Below are positions 11,431 to 22,365 of a stretch of 64,000 nt of DNA, piece by piece. The notes beneath the pieces were generated by a model. It saw only the letters and a program-made list of their open reading frames with translations, searched no databases and was not told the DNA's origin. The position numbers were made by a program, and so were the translations under genes. The DNA lies in the NCBI GenBank assembly GCA_009760855.2, contig WPIO01000089.1, positions 1,156,001 through 1,220,000 of the forward strand. The letters are read 5' to 3'. The stretch is from Cristatella mucedo (lineage: Eukaryota; Bryozoa; Phylactolaemata; Cristatellidae). How positions within the stretch are numbered: the first letter of the stretch is position 1; every line of letters starts with the position of its first letter.

Positions 11431-14400
11431 CTGAAATGCAAGCACGCGAGGGCTAAGGTGATCGGTGGCACTGGCACGAGGCAGAGCAGCTGCATGGGTG
11501 CTGGCAGTTCGCTCCGCTCGCCGGGCGGCTGAAGCTCGGGCTGCCTGCGGCAGCGAGAGCCGGCGCCGAGAGGGGCCTAGCGACTGCGGGCCGAGGCGGC
11601 ATGGGCGCCACTTGTTCTTAGCGAGAAGCCTCCCCCATCATCGTCAGACAGCAGTCAGTCACCGGCCAAATAGTCACAAGCAAGTTTGAGGTGGATTAGG
11701 TGCCGGGTTGTTGTGGAGATTCTCACTCGGCTGCAACTAAGGAACGGTGCAAATTTGGTTCCAATCTCCTCAAACAACTCACAAATCCTGTGCAACGATG
11801 CCCGAAAACGAGAGACGTTGACCCGGTTGAGCTGCGTCTCCGAGCCACCAAACATCGTGGCACTCTTGGGAGAGAGCCATTCAGGGCGCCACGCCTTCGG
11901 CGAGCAGATACCGAGTCAGTTCCCAGAGGAGGCTACAGTTTATTAAAGCGAAGCTACCCTACGTTTGTGGAGGTGGGCTTAAACGGCCGACAGGGTTGAA
12001 ATACTTCAATACGCACCTTGTAGTCTGTCTCCACAAGAGGCTACCCGGCCTTGAGCAAATGGAGTTCGATGCCCCAGTGCCGGGCGATGTTTGGATTGGC
12101 AGGGCTCAAGAAAAACGCTTCGAGACTTGGAAGCGACACAGCGCTGGGCTCGATACAGTACTTAGTCTCACCACGTCTCAGGTGTCAGCACGTAAACAAA
12201 ATTGCGGAATTTAAGGAATCGGCAGCTTTACACGGCATTCGCCAAGGTGCGACCGGAAGCTGTACCTTTGCTCGCTCCAATCCACAGGAGTGGCCCTTTT
12301 TAAATCACGCAGATTGTACAGCTTGTCGGCCAGCTTGACGAGCTTGGCTTCGAAAGATTTGTGTGGCGCATTAACAACTTGCAGCCTCTTGCGCTCTTCA
12401 TATGACAGCGATTTGTCATCTGTCACCTCGAACACAATCTCTGAAATCGGTAGCAGCGAGAAGTAGCACAGGTCACGTCAGAGCATCCCAAGCGCTGCTA
12501 GCACGTGATCGATGGGACCAGCAGAGCCTGCACCATCCCAGCTTACCAGGTGAAGTTGACCAGGGCTTTCGCGACTTTCTGCACGCATCTGCAGACAGAC
12601 GTCAAGCCGGGGCAGAGCAGGCAGCACAATGACTTAACTCAATGCAAAACCTGGAATTTTGCCAAGGAAGATGAGCATTGACCTTGACAGGGTCGGCTAG
12701 TTCAGTGGGCCGATCCCGGGAGCATTCAGGTGGCCTTCTACCCAGCCACACGCTCGCTTCCCCGGTTCGACTTGGCTGATTTGCCAAGAAAAGTGTTGCA
12801 GCTTTCCATCAGCTCTAAAGTATCATGGAACAACACGTGTACCTTCAGGTGGTCAAAAGAGTTGGATCGAGAAGTGCAAACACTGCTTGGGGATCGTTAA
12901 TTTGGCAGCAAGATAACGACCTTAAGCAGACTGCCTGGTAAGTAACAAACTTTCTCGAAGAGCCTGGTGTGGTACTGATAGCTCAGCCAGTCGCCGGATC
13001 TGAATCCTACAGAATATCTATGGGACGACATCGATAGGTGACTACAGCATTCTGATCTAAAGCATGGTATGACATGTATAACGTCTATATGATAGCATCT
13101 AGCACTGAGTGGACTTTAGCTTTAGACCGTATCCTCAGCTACAGTCGACTCTGCTTATAAGAATACATTCGGGCTGGCAAATAGGCATTCTTATACGCAG
13201 AGTATTTCCATATGATATGGGAATACTGTGGATTCAAATATAGGACGAAGAACTGCTATTTTCGTAAGCAACGTATTCCTTTATCCGATATTATCATATG
13301 CGAGTAAGGCCTGTGCTGGGGCCTACATTACCAGCCAACCAACTCATCAAAATTCAAGCTCAGTGAATTGTTATTGCAGAGGAAACAATGCCAAAGCTTG
13401 TGGCCTTTATAGCTGGGTAGATATGGTAGGTCATAAAGATTCATGGTGGGCAACATAGCTAAATGATCAAGTACCGACAGGATATGCGTTTGCTTGTGGC
13501 CTGTCAATAAATAGTTTTGCATGCTGCTCGCAGCTGTAGTATGCCTGGCATCTTTTAAAATCCCCTTCCTACCCGAGCATAGCAATAGCGATGCGGCTAA
13601 ACTTTGGGGATTTTCTTGTGACTGAGTACAAACGACACTGTTATTATCAGCCGACTTATCTAAGGTGAGCTTACTTCGCAATCCAGGTTTCAGGTTCGAG
13701 TCCAGCAGCAGGCCATCCCTTCTGTTGCTAAATGAGATTGTCGAATCAATCGACCATTTAAAATAAAAATTATCCTGCTCCTAATAGCATTTGCTTCGTC
13801 CTTCATATATTAAATAGTTATTTATGGATCTGCAATTCTTTGCGTTATTGTTACAAATCAATGAATAAGCTTCCTTTCTAGCCTATTTTAAGTGCCTAGA
13901 AAGATACCAGGCTATCTATGTATTGTTATCATTACCTAGGATAGCTTGAAGTAAGCTGCAGCAACACAGCCTGATATCTGTGCAAGAGCAACTACGAGTT
14001 TAATTTTTAAGCGCTACTGCATTTTCAAAATCTCCTTTGCTGCAGCAACACGCACGAACCAGTCGAGACACCACTCACTTGCGACTCTTTCACCGAAGAC
14101 GGTGACCAGCTCATCGTAAGTTGTGTCCGTATCCTCGATGGTGTCGTGCAGAACTGCTGCCTATACAGAATACCAAGACTTGGCCAGTCACTGGCTACCG
14201 GCAGTGCTGGGCTGGACCACATTGCAATCGTCCGAAACATGCATGAACCTGCACTTGGATGTGCCCATCGTGCGCGCATCGAGCGCATGAACCGAATATG
14301 CATGCACCCATGCTTAGTGCCGGGGTGCTCTCACTCAGGAGCAGGAGCCAAAGGCAGCACCATCTAGGAGGGCGGGCTCAAACTGCCAGCCACGACGAAG

Positions 14401-14720
14401 CACGGGCCCAAAGGTCAGCTGAAGGTCAGTTTTAGCTAAAGCAGCTGCAACAGCAGACCATCGGTGCACAAAGCATGTTGTTATTCCATGTCCTCTGCCA
14501 GTTTCTAGGGTGCTCGTGCTTCGCGACCGTCCGTGGTCTAGAGTCCTGCAGCAGGCAATCCTATATTGCCTGCTGCTGCACGGAGGGAGAAGGCTGCTCA
14601 AACAGCTTCTGCTGCTATACATATACAAGCAAGGTTTTCAAGTCAGCTGGTCTTCACTTTCTTACCGTATTAAGCTGCTGCAAATGAACACAGACATGCA
14701 CACACACATGCCACACACGA

Positions 14721-14751
<31 letters not shown>

Positions 14752-14763
14752 CACACACACACG

Positions 14764-14795
<32 letters not shown>

Positions 14796-14900
14796 TGCAC
14801 ACACGCACGAACACGCACACACATGCACACATATGCACACACGCACGAACACATGCACACACGCACGAACACATGCACACACGCGCACACGCGCATACAA

Positions 14901-14934
<34 letters not shown>

Positions 14935-16809
14935 TTATATAATTCATTTGTATAATTAATTTGCATTGCGCCCAAAGAGAACTGAATCTCTCTCTAGGTG
15001 CTTCAAGTATGCAGCAGGTCTCAAGCACCGACCTCGGTCATAAACGGTGAGCGCCATAGCCTTACCATGATGGCATGGCAAATTCACATTCGTGACTGTT
15101 CGTTGCTCTATTTCTTGCTCTTGCTTGCTCTCTCTCTCTCTCTCTCGCTCTCTCTTCCTTTTTCTCTCTCCCCCTCCTCCTCCTCTCTTGTTCTCTCTTC
15201 TCCTCACACATTCTCTCACGGTCTCACTTAAAGCTTAGCAATAGTAGCTCAGTGAGGCTCAAGTCACGTGGTACCGATGCAACCACTGTGCATGCTCATT
15301 CCTAACCTCACCTGAAGAATGTCGACATCGACGATGCCAGCCTCGCTGACGAGAATCTCGGCAACTCCTGTTTGATGGAGATACAACGGAAATGTCACTG
15401 GAAGCTTCTAGTGGATGCACTCGACGAGAGTCCGAGACAAAGCATCGCCTAACGGCTACATGCAGTAACACTATAAACTCCTTACAATGCTGTATGACAC
15501 TAGTCACCAAACCAACCTGGGGAACCACAGGCATAGGGTGGGGGGGTCAAACGAACCTTGACCCTCCCTACGACCTGGCAGCTCGAAACCCACGTGGTCT
15601 TGAACAGGCTATGGAGCAGAGCTGCTTCGGAAAACTCGCACTCGGCAACCGATCTACCACCGATTTGCTTAAGACCACAGTTAGAGAACTACAGGCCGGC
15701 TGCATTTGTTGGTGAGTGTTCAACTGCATGCTGACTGTGACGAGGATTGTATGGCATTTATAACATGCTGACTCACAACAAGATTTGCTGACTCACAACA
15801 AGTCCCAGCAGCCAAGATGTTACAACTAGCCGCGGTAGCACTGCCAATCACCGTTCTTCCTTGTACACCGACATTTTGCCGACTACAGTAATCCTAGCCG
15901 TTTGCGAGTTGCCACCCCCTTTGCCTTTTTCTTACCTGGTCCAAGACGACTGAGTCGCTCAGCCTGAGCAATCCCGTGAAACCTGAGGACCGTCGAAAAC
16001 TAAAGTAATTTGCGACTTACTTTTATGCCGGCTTCATTTAAGAGGCGGCAGAAGAGTCTTAGCCACTTTCATACCACCGGCAGATTGTAATACAGAGTTG
16101 CCTGCAGTAGGGGTCGAACCGGCGCTCTCTGTGACTGGAAGTACGAGCACCTAATGACTGTGGGGGGGGGAATCTTGGAAGGAAAGCTGCTCCCCAATGG
16201 TTAATCGCACGGCGATGCCACCCAGAGTGGTGTTAACAGTTCATTCGACGGGTCTTTCGCTCGACTATTTTCAGCTGCAGCGAACGCATTTTGAACGCGC
16301 ACGTTGAACGCCCTCAAGCTAAACCCCCCCCCCCCAGCATAAATGGAGTGCCGCATTGGTTCAACGCAGCCGTGCCGCTCGGGGATGACGAGTCCAGTTG
16401 TCAAAGACGCAGAACTATACAGCGTGAATCCCTCAAAAGCCTGCGACAAGCGCACGCCCTTAATGACGACGTCGAGCGGACTCGATGACCGGTTGCCAGC
16501 CAGCCAGCCAAGAGAGCGCGCGTGACCAGCGCGAGCGTCCGAAAGCGGGAAAATTGCTGTGTCCGCGAGCGAGCGCGCGCTCGCTCTCGCTCGACGCTCG
16601 GCGACCCGATTTAGCCAGTCGCAAACCCCACGACGAGCCAGGATGGCCAGGGCTAGGCGGTGCTTCGCTCGGGCACAGCAGCGTCTGGAATTACCTAGTG
16701 GGTGATTGATATACGGCGTCCGGGCGGCATCCTTCCTTCGCTGATCCTTGTGCTTGATAGCAGCGAAATTGCAGCACTTCACTAGCGATACGACCGGGTG
16801 GGCCGACAT
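11304..16809 (-). CDS. HDDC3: HDDC3/MESH1, guanosine-3',5'-bis(diphosphate) 3'-pyrophosphohydrolase (five exons, complete)
   Basis: Metazoan SpoT-like HD hydrolase, known in the family as a metal-dependent ppGpp 3'-pyrophosphatase and a cytosolic NADPH phosphatase. Joined exons (16809-16695, 15367-15312, 14160-14079, 12440-12266, 11430-11304) give 555 nt, 184 aa, close to the human protein (179 aa). Seen: KHKDQRRKD and YINHPLG (His36), LHDTIEDT (His62, Asp63, Glu66, Asp67), [23 protein letters not shown] (Asp123) and [17 protein letters not shown]. The metal-binding H...HD...D set is complete and keeps the family spacing. Phases 1,0,1,2 join without a break and all donors are GT. The start at 16809 has a weak Kozak context (CCTATGT), but the N-terminal length fits the family. 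Introns hold a Tc1/mariner remnant, SINEs and microsatellites. No break was seen, so the gene looks functional. Confidence 0.95.
11431..12265. other. HDDC3 intron 4
   Basis: Intron without a recognisable repeat. Open frames on the plus strand here are shadows. Confidence 0.5.
12266..12440 (-). CDS. HDDC3: HDDC3 exon 4
   Basis: Begins [12 protein letters not shown] and holds [15 protein letters not shown] with Asp123, ending WSEQ and two bases of Arg. Acceptor ccgatttcag, donor AAAG|GTACAG, phase 2. Confidence 0.94.
12800..13080 (+). pseudogene. Tc1/mariner transposase remnant in HDDC3 intron 3
   Basis: Two frame-shifted pieces match the C-terminal half of Tc1-type transposases: [10 protein letters not shown] (about 12900-12935, the second catalytic Asp region) and [15 protein letters not shown] (about 12990-13035, the third catalytic block with the SPDLNPIE-like signature). 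Stops and at least one frameshift separate them. The N-terminal half was not found. Confidence 0.75.
13081..14078. other. Rest of HDDC3 intron 3
   Basis: Contains an imperfect inverted repeat (about 13147-13203) and an eroded LINE-type tail (about 13890-13935, gcctagaaagatacc). Otherwise nothing recognised. Confidence 0.4.
14079..14160 (-). CDS. HDDC3: HDDC3 exon 3
   Basis: Reads [19 protein letters not shown] and FGERVA. Holds the HD pair and the ED catalytic residues. Acceptor attctgtatag, donor CGCAA|GTGAGT, phase 1. Confidence 0.93.
14501..14650 (+). mobile_element. Decayed SINE-A
   Basis: Order of segments matches SINE-A (tgcttcgcgaccgtccgtgg, tcctgcagcaggcaatcctat, aaggctgctcaaacagctt) with many changes. 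Lies in HDDC3 intron 2. Confidence 0.4.
14695..14940. repeat. (CA)n microsatellite with higher-order units
   Basis: CA repeats interrupted by recurring acacgcacgaacacatgc blocks between about 14800 and 14885, ending in a TA run. In HDDC3 intron 2. Confidence 0.95.
14941..15050 (-). mobile_element. Decayed SINE-B or LINE tail
   Basis: Reverse-oriented tail (aattcatttgtata, gcgcccaaagagaactgaatctc, taggtgcttca) and part of a tRNA-like head (ctcaagcaccgacctcggtc). Confidence 0.5.
15126..15222. repeat. CT-rich microsatellite
   Basis: CT dinucleotides with interruptions, in HDDC3 intron 2 just downstream of exon 2 on the minus strand. Confidence 0.9.
15312..15367 (-). CDS. HDDC3: HDDC3 exon 2 (56 nt)
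   Basis: Reads [18 protein letters not shown] after the split Gly39. Acceptor ccatcaaacag, donor CAG|GTGAGG. Too short to be seen as an open frame of its own. Confidence 0.92.
15368..16032. other. HDDC3 intron 1, left part
   Basis: A 17-bp sequence (tgctgactcacaacaag) is repeated in tandem at 15766 and 15786. No gene is seen. Confidence 0.4.
16033..16162 (-). mobile_element. SINE-A, decayed
   Basis: Reverse orientation: catttaagaggcggcagaag, box B complement ggggtcgaaccgg, then a partial head. In HDDC3 intron 1. Confidence 0.6.
16163..16694. other. HDDC3 intron 1, GC-rich part
   Basis: CpG-rich sequence next to exon 1 with a perfect 20-bp palindrome at 16567-16586. It may contain regulatory DNA. 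The 202-codon minus frame here only shares exon 1 with the gene. Confidence 0.4.
16695..16809 (-). CDS. HDDC3: HDDC3 exon 1
   Basis: Codons 1-38 plus one base. Holds the first metal ligand His36 (YINHP). Donor CTAG|GTAATT, phase 1. Confidence 0.92.
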
Positions 16810-18021
16810 AGGTGAGCTTACTGCGCGGGACTACAGCGGGACGCCTCGCAGTCTGGCTGCACGACAGGTCACGTGGGTGGTGACAGCTTCCGGAGCCCTG
16901 CATGCGGATGGAGGCGCCTGCTAATGACTAAAAGAGCGTCGATTGCTATGCTTCGCGGTGCTTTGAGTGCTCGTATAGCTGGAAAAATGTCGGACATTTT
17001 CTTTCTACAAGCGACACTTTCTCGTGCAAATTGCGGTTCGAACCTGCGAACGAGAAATTCAGCAGAGCAACACATTAAAATACCTTCGCTACACCAAATA
17101 TTTAGTTAGAACAGTTTTCCAATGTATTCCTTCGAAAATGTTCGCATTGTTCTGCATACGTTCAAAGCGTCAACATCTAATCTACACATATCTTACTGGA
17201 TGTTCAGGTCAAACGTTTTTGATGGTCTGTTAAAGAAAAAGAATGCGGTTCGCACCTTATTCTGGCTGCTTCAAATTAGCTACAAGCGACTCGCGAGCAT
17301 CGCAGGTATCAGTGAAAAATCTTGCGCGACGCCTATGGTACGGTAAGTTTAGCACACCAATCGGTGAATGTTCGCTGCTGGGTTTCCATGTACCACCTTG
17401 GACAGTTTTCTAAATAGGAAAAAGCGAACTGTCCCAAACTGTCGACGGTCCAAATAATCCAACGGCTAGAGATCTTCTGAAGCTCGGGACTGAGACGATC
17501 TGCTAGCTAGGCGGCATTTTTTGGCAAGACCAGTGAGCGAGTAAGTCAGAATCGGGTGCCCGCCACTCCATCCTTCTAAACTGTCCTCGCTGAAAGCCCA
17601 TTAGATGTCCAGCAGGAAACGATGCCGTCGCTTGAACGAACGACTTTCGACGTGAACAGCACACCGTAACGAGATGTGCATAGCTGAGAGTGCGCTGCGA
17701 AAAAGTCAGAATCCGTTGGCTGCAGCAACTTTCTCAAGAGCAAGCGCGGTGGGTAGACAGCTGAACATTTTAGTCGATTGATCTTGATCTTTTGTGCAAT
17801 GCTTTATCGCGAGATACGAGCTACGATAAAAAAATTCCTTCAACGGCATTGTTTCAATGGCACCAATTTGATGTGCTTAGAGGCAAATCAAAGGTTAGCA
17901 GCGAAACGAGCCCTTGCCTCAGTGTGTTTAACAAGGGCACCTAGAGCAGCTCGTGGCGGACGGGTGCAAGCAGAGCCCGGATAGAGGACCCACTAGTTAA
18001 CCGTGAGCAGAGTGGGGGGAT
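16810..18021. other. Upstream flank of HDDC3
   Basis: Should contain the HDDC3 promoter; I see no TATA box or other element that I would assign. No gene is seen. Confidence 0.35.
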
Positions 18022-18738
18022 GATAATAATAATAATAATAATATTAATAATAATAATACAGTTGATAAAGCGCCATCAGAGAACTCAATCTCTTTCTAGG
18101 CACTTCACATTTGCTGCAAAGGGAAACGCGATTGAATGGTGAGTAATATCATGTTTGATAAACAGCCTGAATAAGATGGTTAGGGGTGACATGCACAGGG
18201 TCAGCATGCAAATATGGAAAATGGCAGCATGCACAGTGTCAGCACGCATAAGCACATCACGGACGAATCACAGGGACCCACTAAATGCTGTCCTAAATAG
18301 GTGTGTTTTTAAGATATTTTTAAATGTGGTCAAGTCAGGGATGTTCTGACGCAAGTCGGGAGGGAGTTCCTGGCTTTGGGAGCATACGAACTAAATGCAC
18401 GGTCTAAAAAGGATTTGAGGTTTGTACGAGGTATTGGTAAACTGCTGGATTCCGAAAAGCAGGTGGTACGATGCTTGGTCTGGTGGGGGAGTAAATCTGA
18501 GAGATAGGCTGGAGCCAAAGAATGAAGTGACCTAAAAGTGAGCGACAAAACCTTGCAGTCGATTCGTTGCTTGACTGGAAGCCAGTTCAGGTCGGCGAGA
18601 AGTGGTGTGTTGCGGCAAGTGCGATGCTCACGACAGACAAGCCTAGCTTCGGAGTTTGGCACCAGCTGCAATCGCCTGATTGCACATGCCAGTGGGCCAG
18701 CAAGCAGAGAGTTACAGAAGTCAAGACTGGATCTGTCA
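18022..18738 (-). mobile_element. LINE (L2/CR1-like), 5' truncated
   Basis: TAA microsatellite (18022-18058), hairpin tail, 3' region and the last part of the ORF (18330-18671 open, with SLHSLAPAYLSDLLPHQTKH). Similarity stops near 18738. Confidence 0.85.
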
Positions 18739-18949
18739 GCTAGATCCGCTATATCCGGGTAGATTGGACCTTTGGGCAGACGACGCGGTCACAATGTGGA
18801 TCGACTAATATGCTGCAAATGGTTAGGCTGGTAGGCAGGCGCAAGAATATCATCAGCCGTCCAACGGCCTACATTAGCTAAAGTGCGAGGATGGCTGAGG
18901 CAGGCTTAGGGATGCCATCGGCAGAGGATTTGGAGCAGTTAAATATAGA

Positions 18950-19094
18950 ATAAATATAATCTATTTGTATAGTGCCCCAGGAGAACTTAATCTCTCTTCA
19001 GGTGCTTCACATATGCATGTAGGGCTCGAGCCCACGACCTCAGCAAGACCGTGGTCGGGGCGAGCACCTTAACCGCTGGACCAATCCAGCTCGG
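18950..19094 (-). mobile_element. SINE-B
   Basis: Reverse orientation: tail gtgccccaggagaacttaat, then cttcacatatgcatgtaggg, then box B complement (gctcgagcccacgacctc) and box A complement (ccttaaccgctggaccaa). Confidence 0.85.
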
Positions 19095-21986
19095 CGTTGA
19101 CAAAATGAATAAACCTAAGAATGGACACCGAGATTTGGGTCCGGGAGAATAGTGACTACGCGCGAGCTATCAAGTTCAGATGGTAGAGAATAAAAGGAAA
19201 GTGACCGCTAGATCTCGGGGCTGCAGTTTACGTCAACGTACGAGACTACGCTTCGAGAGCACACGAGTTCGAGCATACGGCGACGTGCAGCTAAGTCTAA
19301 CTTTGTCTGGGCTGTTTTGTTCCGCCGACTGCTCAGTGAGGCGCTCGTTTCTTGTTGTACTGTGGTGGCCTTCGGGGTCGGGACGATCGCTAGTGATTGC
19401 TGTCATAAGAGATGTTCTTAAGATTGGGCTTCGGGAGTACTCGCAGTTAACTCCGTCTGACCGGTGCTCGCCGGGTAAGGCGCTTTCGCCCTCGCGTAGC
19501 CGCTATTAACCAGCCAACCATAAACTGTCGCTTTCGGCGCCCAGTTGTGGCCGCGTGCGTTTTAACCGCTCTACTACAGTGCTGCATTGCACGGTCCATC
19601 GGTAGAGAACCGGGTGGGAGAGCTAACGCTTCCGTGGTTACAGATGCTCTACTTGTCAAGAGAAATTTCTCGATGCTACCTGCATCCGCCTATCTGAGCA
19701 CGTTCAGTTCGGATTGCTTTAACGTTCTTTGACGTTCGGATTGCTTTTTTTATAACTGGCGGAGATTTTTTGAGTGCATAACGTATCTCTGTATCTTGCT
19801 ACGAGAGCAAGAGAGAATAGACAGTGTTCCTTCATTTCGTGCCACGTTTCTCAGTTGAGTCTTTTTGGGTGCAGTCAGAAGCCATAAGCTGGCATCGCAC
19901 ACATAACGAAAAATACCGCGTCAGCTGCGGGATCTGAAGCGAGGCAACTGTCGAGGAAGTGAGCCGCAAAGAAGTAGCGACATTGCTGCAGCACAGAGTA
20001 GCGAATGGCGAAATCGTAAGTCCGGTGTAAATCGTAAGTCTGGTGCAAATCGTACGTCCGGTGTAAATCGTAAGTCTCGGGCCTGTAAAGCAAGAGCGGT
20101 TGCCGTCGACACACTGGAAGTGAATTAAGGGAGCTGCTAACTTTTTGCTTCAAGCGGCCCGAGCGGACGCTATGAATGAAGAAGAAACTGGCTACGCACA
20201 CTGACTTTGGTCAACTGAATTTGTGAAAGGCGGCGAATCTAAAAATGGTTGCCCATTGCAGCGTTCACTATCCAGGATAATGTTACGAACAATGCAATTT
20301 AGTGACTTTGTGCGAAATACAGTGCAGAAGCGGGTGAACGTGCTTGCAGATGGACGACAGGAATTTTTAAAAGCTAGCACTACTAAGCAGGGCTGACGAG
20401 TTAGAGCTGCTGCGCTGATACGCGCAGGTATGACGCCGGCAACGGAGCTCTGCAGCATCAAGAATGCACACACCTTAGCTACAAGTCCGAATCGTTAGCA
20501 TGAACAGGTCTACGCCAAAGCTACAGAGAGGTACACATGCAAAGTACCAGCCAAAGAGTAAAAAGTATACTGACTCATCATTTGAAATGGTTTTTATATG
20601 TCTAAACTGTGGACTATAGCATATCCGGTTCAAATATTATTGTAACTCACGAGCCACTAATAATCGAGAACACACACATAGTCTGATCGATTTTGTCTAG
20701 CACGCCAACGTTTCAAAATTGATCATTGTTTTCATTTAGCTTTTCTACTGTCGCATTATTTGCGAAATATCCTAGCTCCTGATAAAATGCCAACCAACAA
20801 CAGGTAAACTCGGCCAACAGCGTACAGGAAGCCAGAATCTTAATACCCAGTTGCCAAAATTATGACTCGCTATTATAATGATAGCTGTAACAATTATGCC
20901 CGATATAGTTTCCGACGCTGCGAAAGAGGCCGCCTATGAGGCGAGAGAGAGCCGACTCCTGCCACCCAACAGTGCCTCCGAGAGTTCCAGCTCAAACCTT
21001 GGTACAGCTGTGCAAGCAGCTTCACTGCCTGACGAACGATTGAATGGCTAGCGCACTGCTTTTAGATTTGAGAGCCAACGATAGCTAAGAAAACACATCA
21101 GAAGTCATAAGCATTGAGCAGAAAGCATGCCAGATTTACCCCGGTGGTGCGAATTCGTACACTGCTCGTGGAGCAAACCGTAGGTTCGGTACTAATTCTT
21201 ATCCGCAATAGAGGCAGTAAAAGAAACAGGACAACCACACCTTTTCCGGAAGAAAAATTTCAACACCACCCCGGGGCTCAAAGCTACTTCCGTACTCTCT
21301 ACTCTATACTTCTATACTCCAGCACTGTGCCATGGATGTGTCGCTCCCCCCCCCCGACTCCAGTCGAGTGGGACCAAACGCCGATGCCGAACGTGCCTAG
21401 CTTCCAATAGCGAGGAATCAGGGTCCAAAACGCACGCCATTGACCTCCAAGAAATCGAGCAAAGATTTGCAGCGACCTTAGCATGAAAAGAGGTCCGATC
21501 GCTCAGTACATGCTGCGCCCAGCTACATATCTCTCGGTGAAGTACTGGGGATTCGCAGGCCCCTTACTGCGCGGTTACGTTGTCAAGCTATTTAGCTCAG
21601 AAATGAAAATAATATCGGGCATTAGATCTACAGAAAAGAGAAAAGTGGACAATATAAAAATGGGTCCGCTCTCTGATTTCGCTGTGACAACGTACAAAAC
21701 TCGGATCAGTCGGTGGCCATTAACCGGAAGTTATTCACGACTGCCGTAAGTCGGCGGCGTAGCAACAGCAGCGACTATCGGCTCCGACCGCCAGGTCTGC
21801 CACTCTATCCCTCACCGCTGACAGCCGACATGTAACCAATCATTGACGTTAGAGTCTTGGAATCGTCAGAAGCGGTAAGCTGATTTTACTGGCCGGCAAA
21901 TTTATCCGTATCGGACGTTCAAGAATTCCTTTTGATCCTCTATTCACTACCGAACCCATTAAAGACTGGTAAGAACATTAGGAGGC
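19095..21986. other. Intergenic DNA upstream of the ankyrin gene
   Basis: Apart from the minisatellite at 20011-20077 I see no gene and no family repeat. The 109-aa (19180-19509) and 108-aa frames have no recognisable domain. The promoter of the ankyrin gene should lie at the right end. Confidence 0.35.
20011..20077. repeat. 18-bp minisatellite, about 3.7 copies
   Basis: Unit aaatcgtaagtccggtgt with one or two changes per copy. Because 18 is a multiple of three it opens a minus frame with a TYDLHR repeat, which I read as a by-product. Confidence 0.85.
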
Positions 21987-22365
21987 ATGGGAATGAACGG
22001 CCGGCCAGCCTCAACTGCACGCACGTACGAGATGCCTTTCGAAAAAACGCCACTGTATAAGGCGATCACCAATGCTAGTACGCCAGCTCTTCAAGCTGCA
22101 CTTGAAGCCATAAGTGTAATGTCGAAGACTGAGATAAACCAGAGATCCGAGGAAACTGGCAACTCGTTCCTGCACGTCGTCGTCCTGGCTGCGGCTACTG
22201 CGACCAAAATACACGAATCTCTTCGGCCACTGATACCTGTCGTTTATCGATTGGCTTCTACTGGAATTGATGTCAATGCCACCAACAGCATGGGGAACAC
22301 CTGCCTCCACGTTTCGTGTTTCAAAGCCGGGTGTGAAGAGCTCTGCGAACACTTCATTAAAATAG
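21987..22365 (+). CDS. Ankyrin gene exon 1 (A)
   Basis: Codons 1-126 plus one base. Reads [25 protein letters not shown] and [17 protein letters not shown]. Donor ATAG|GCAAGT, a GC donor with otherwise perfect consensus, phase 1. Confidence 0.85.
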
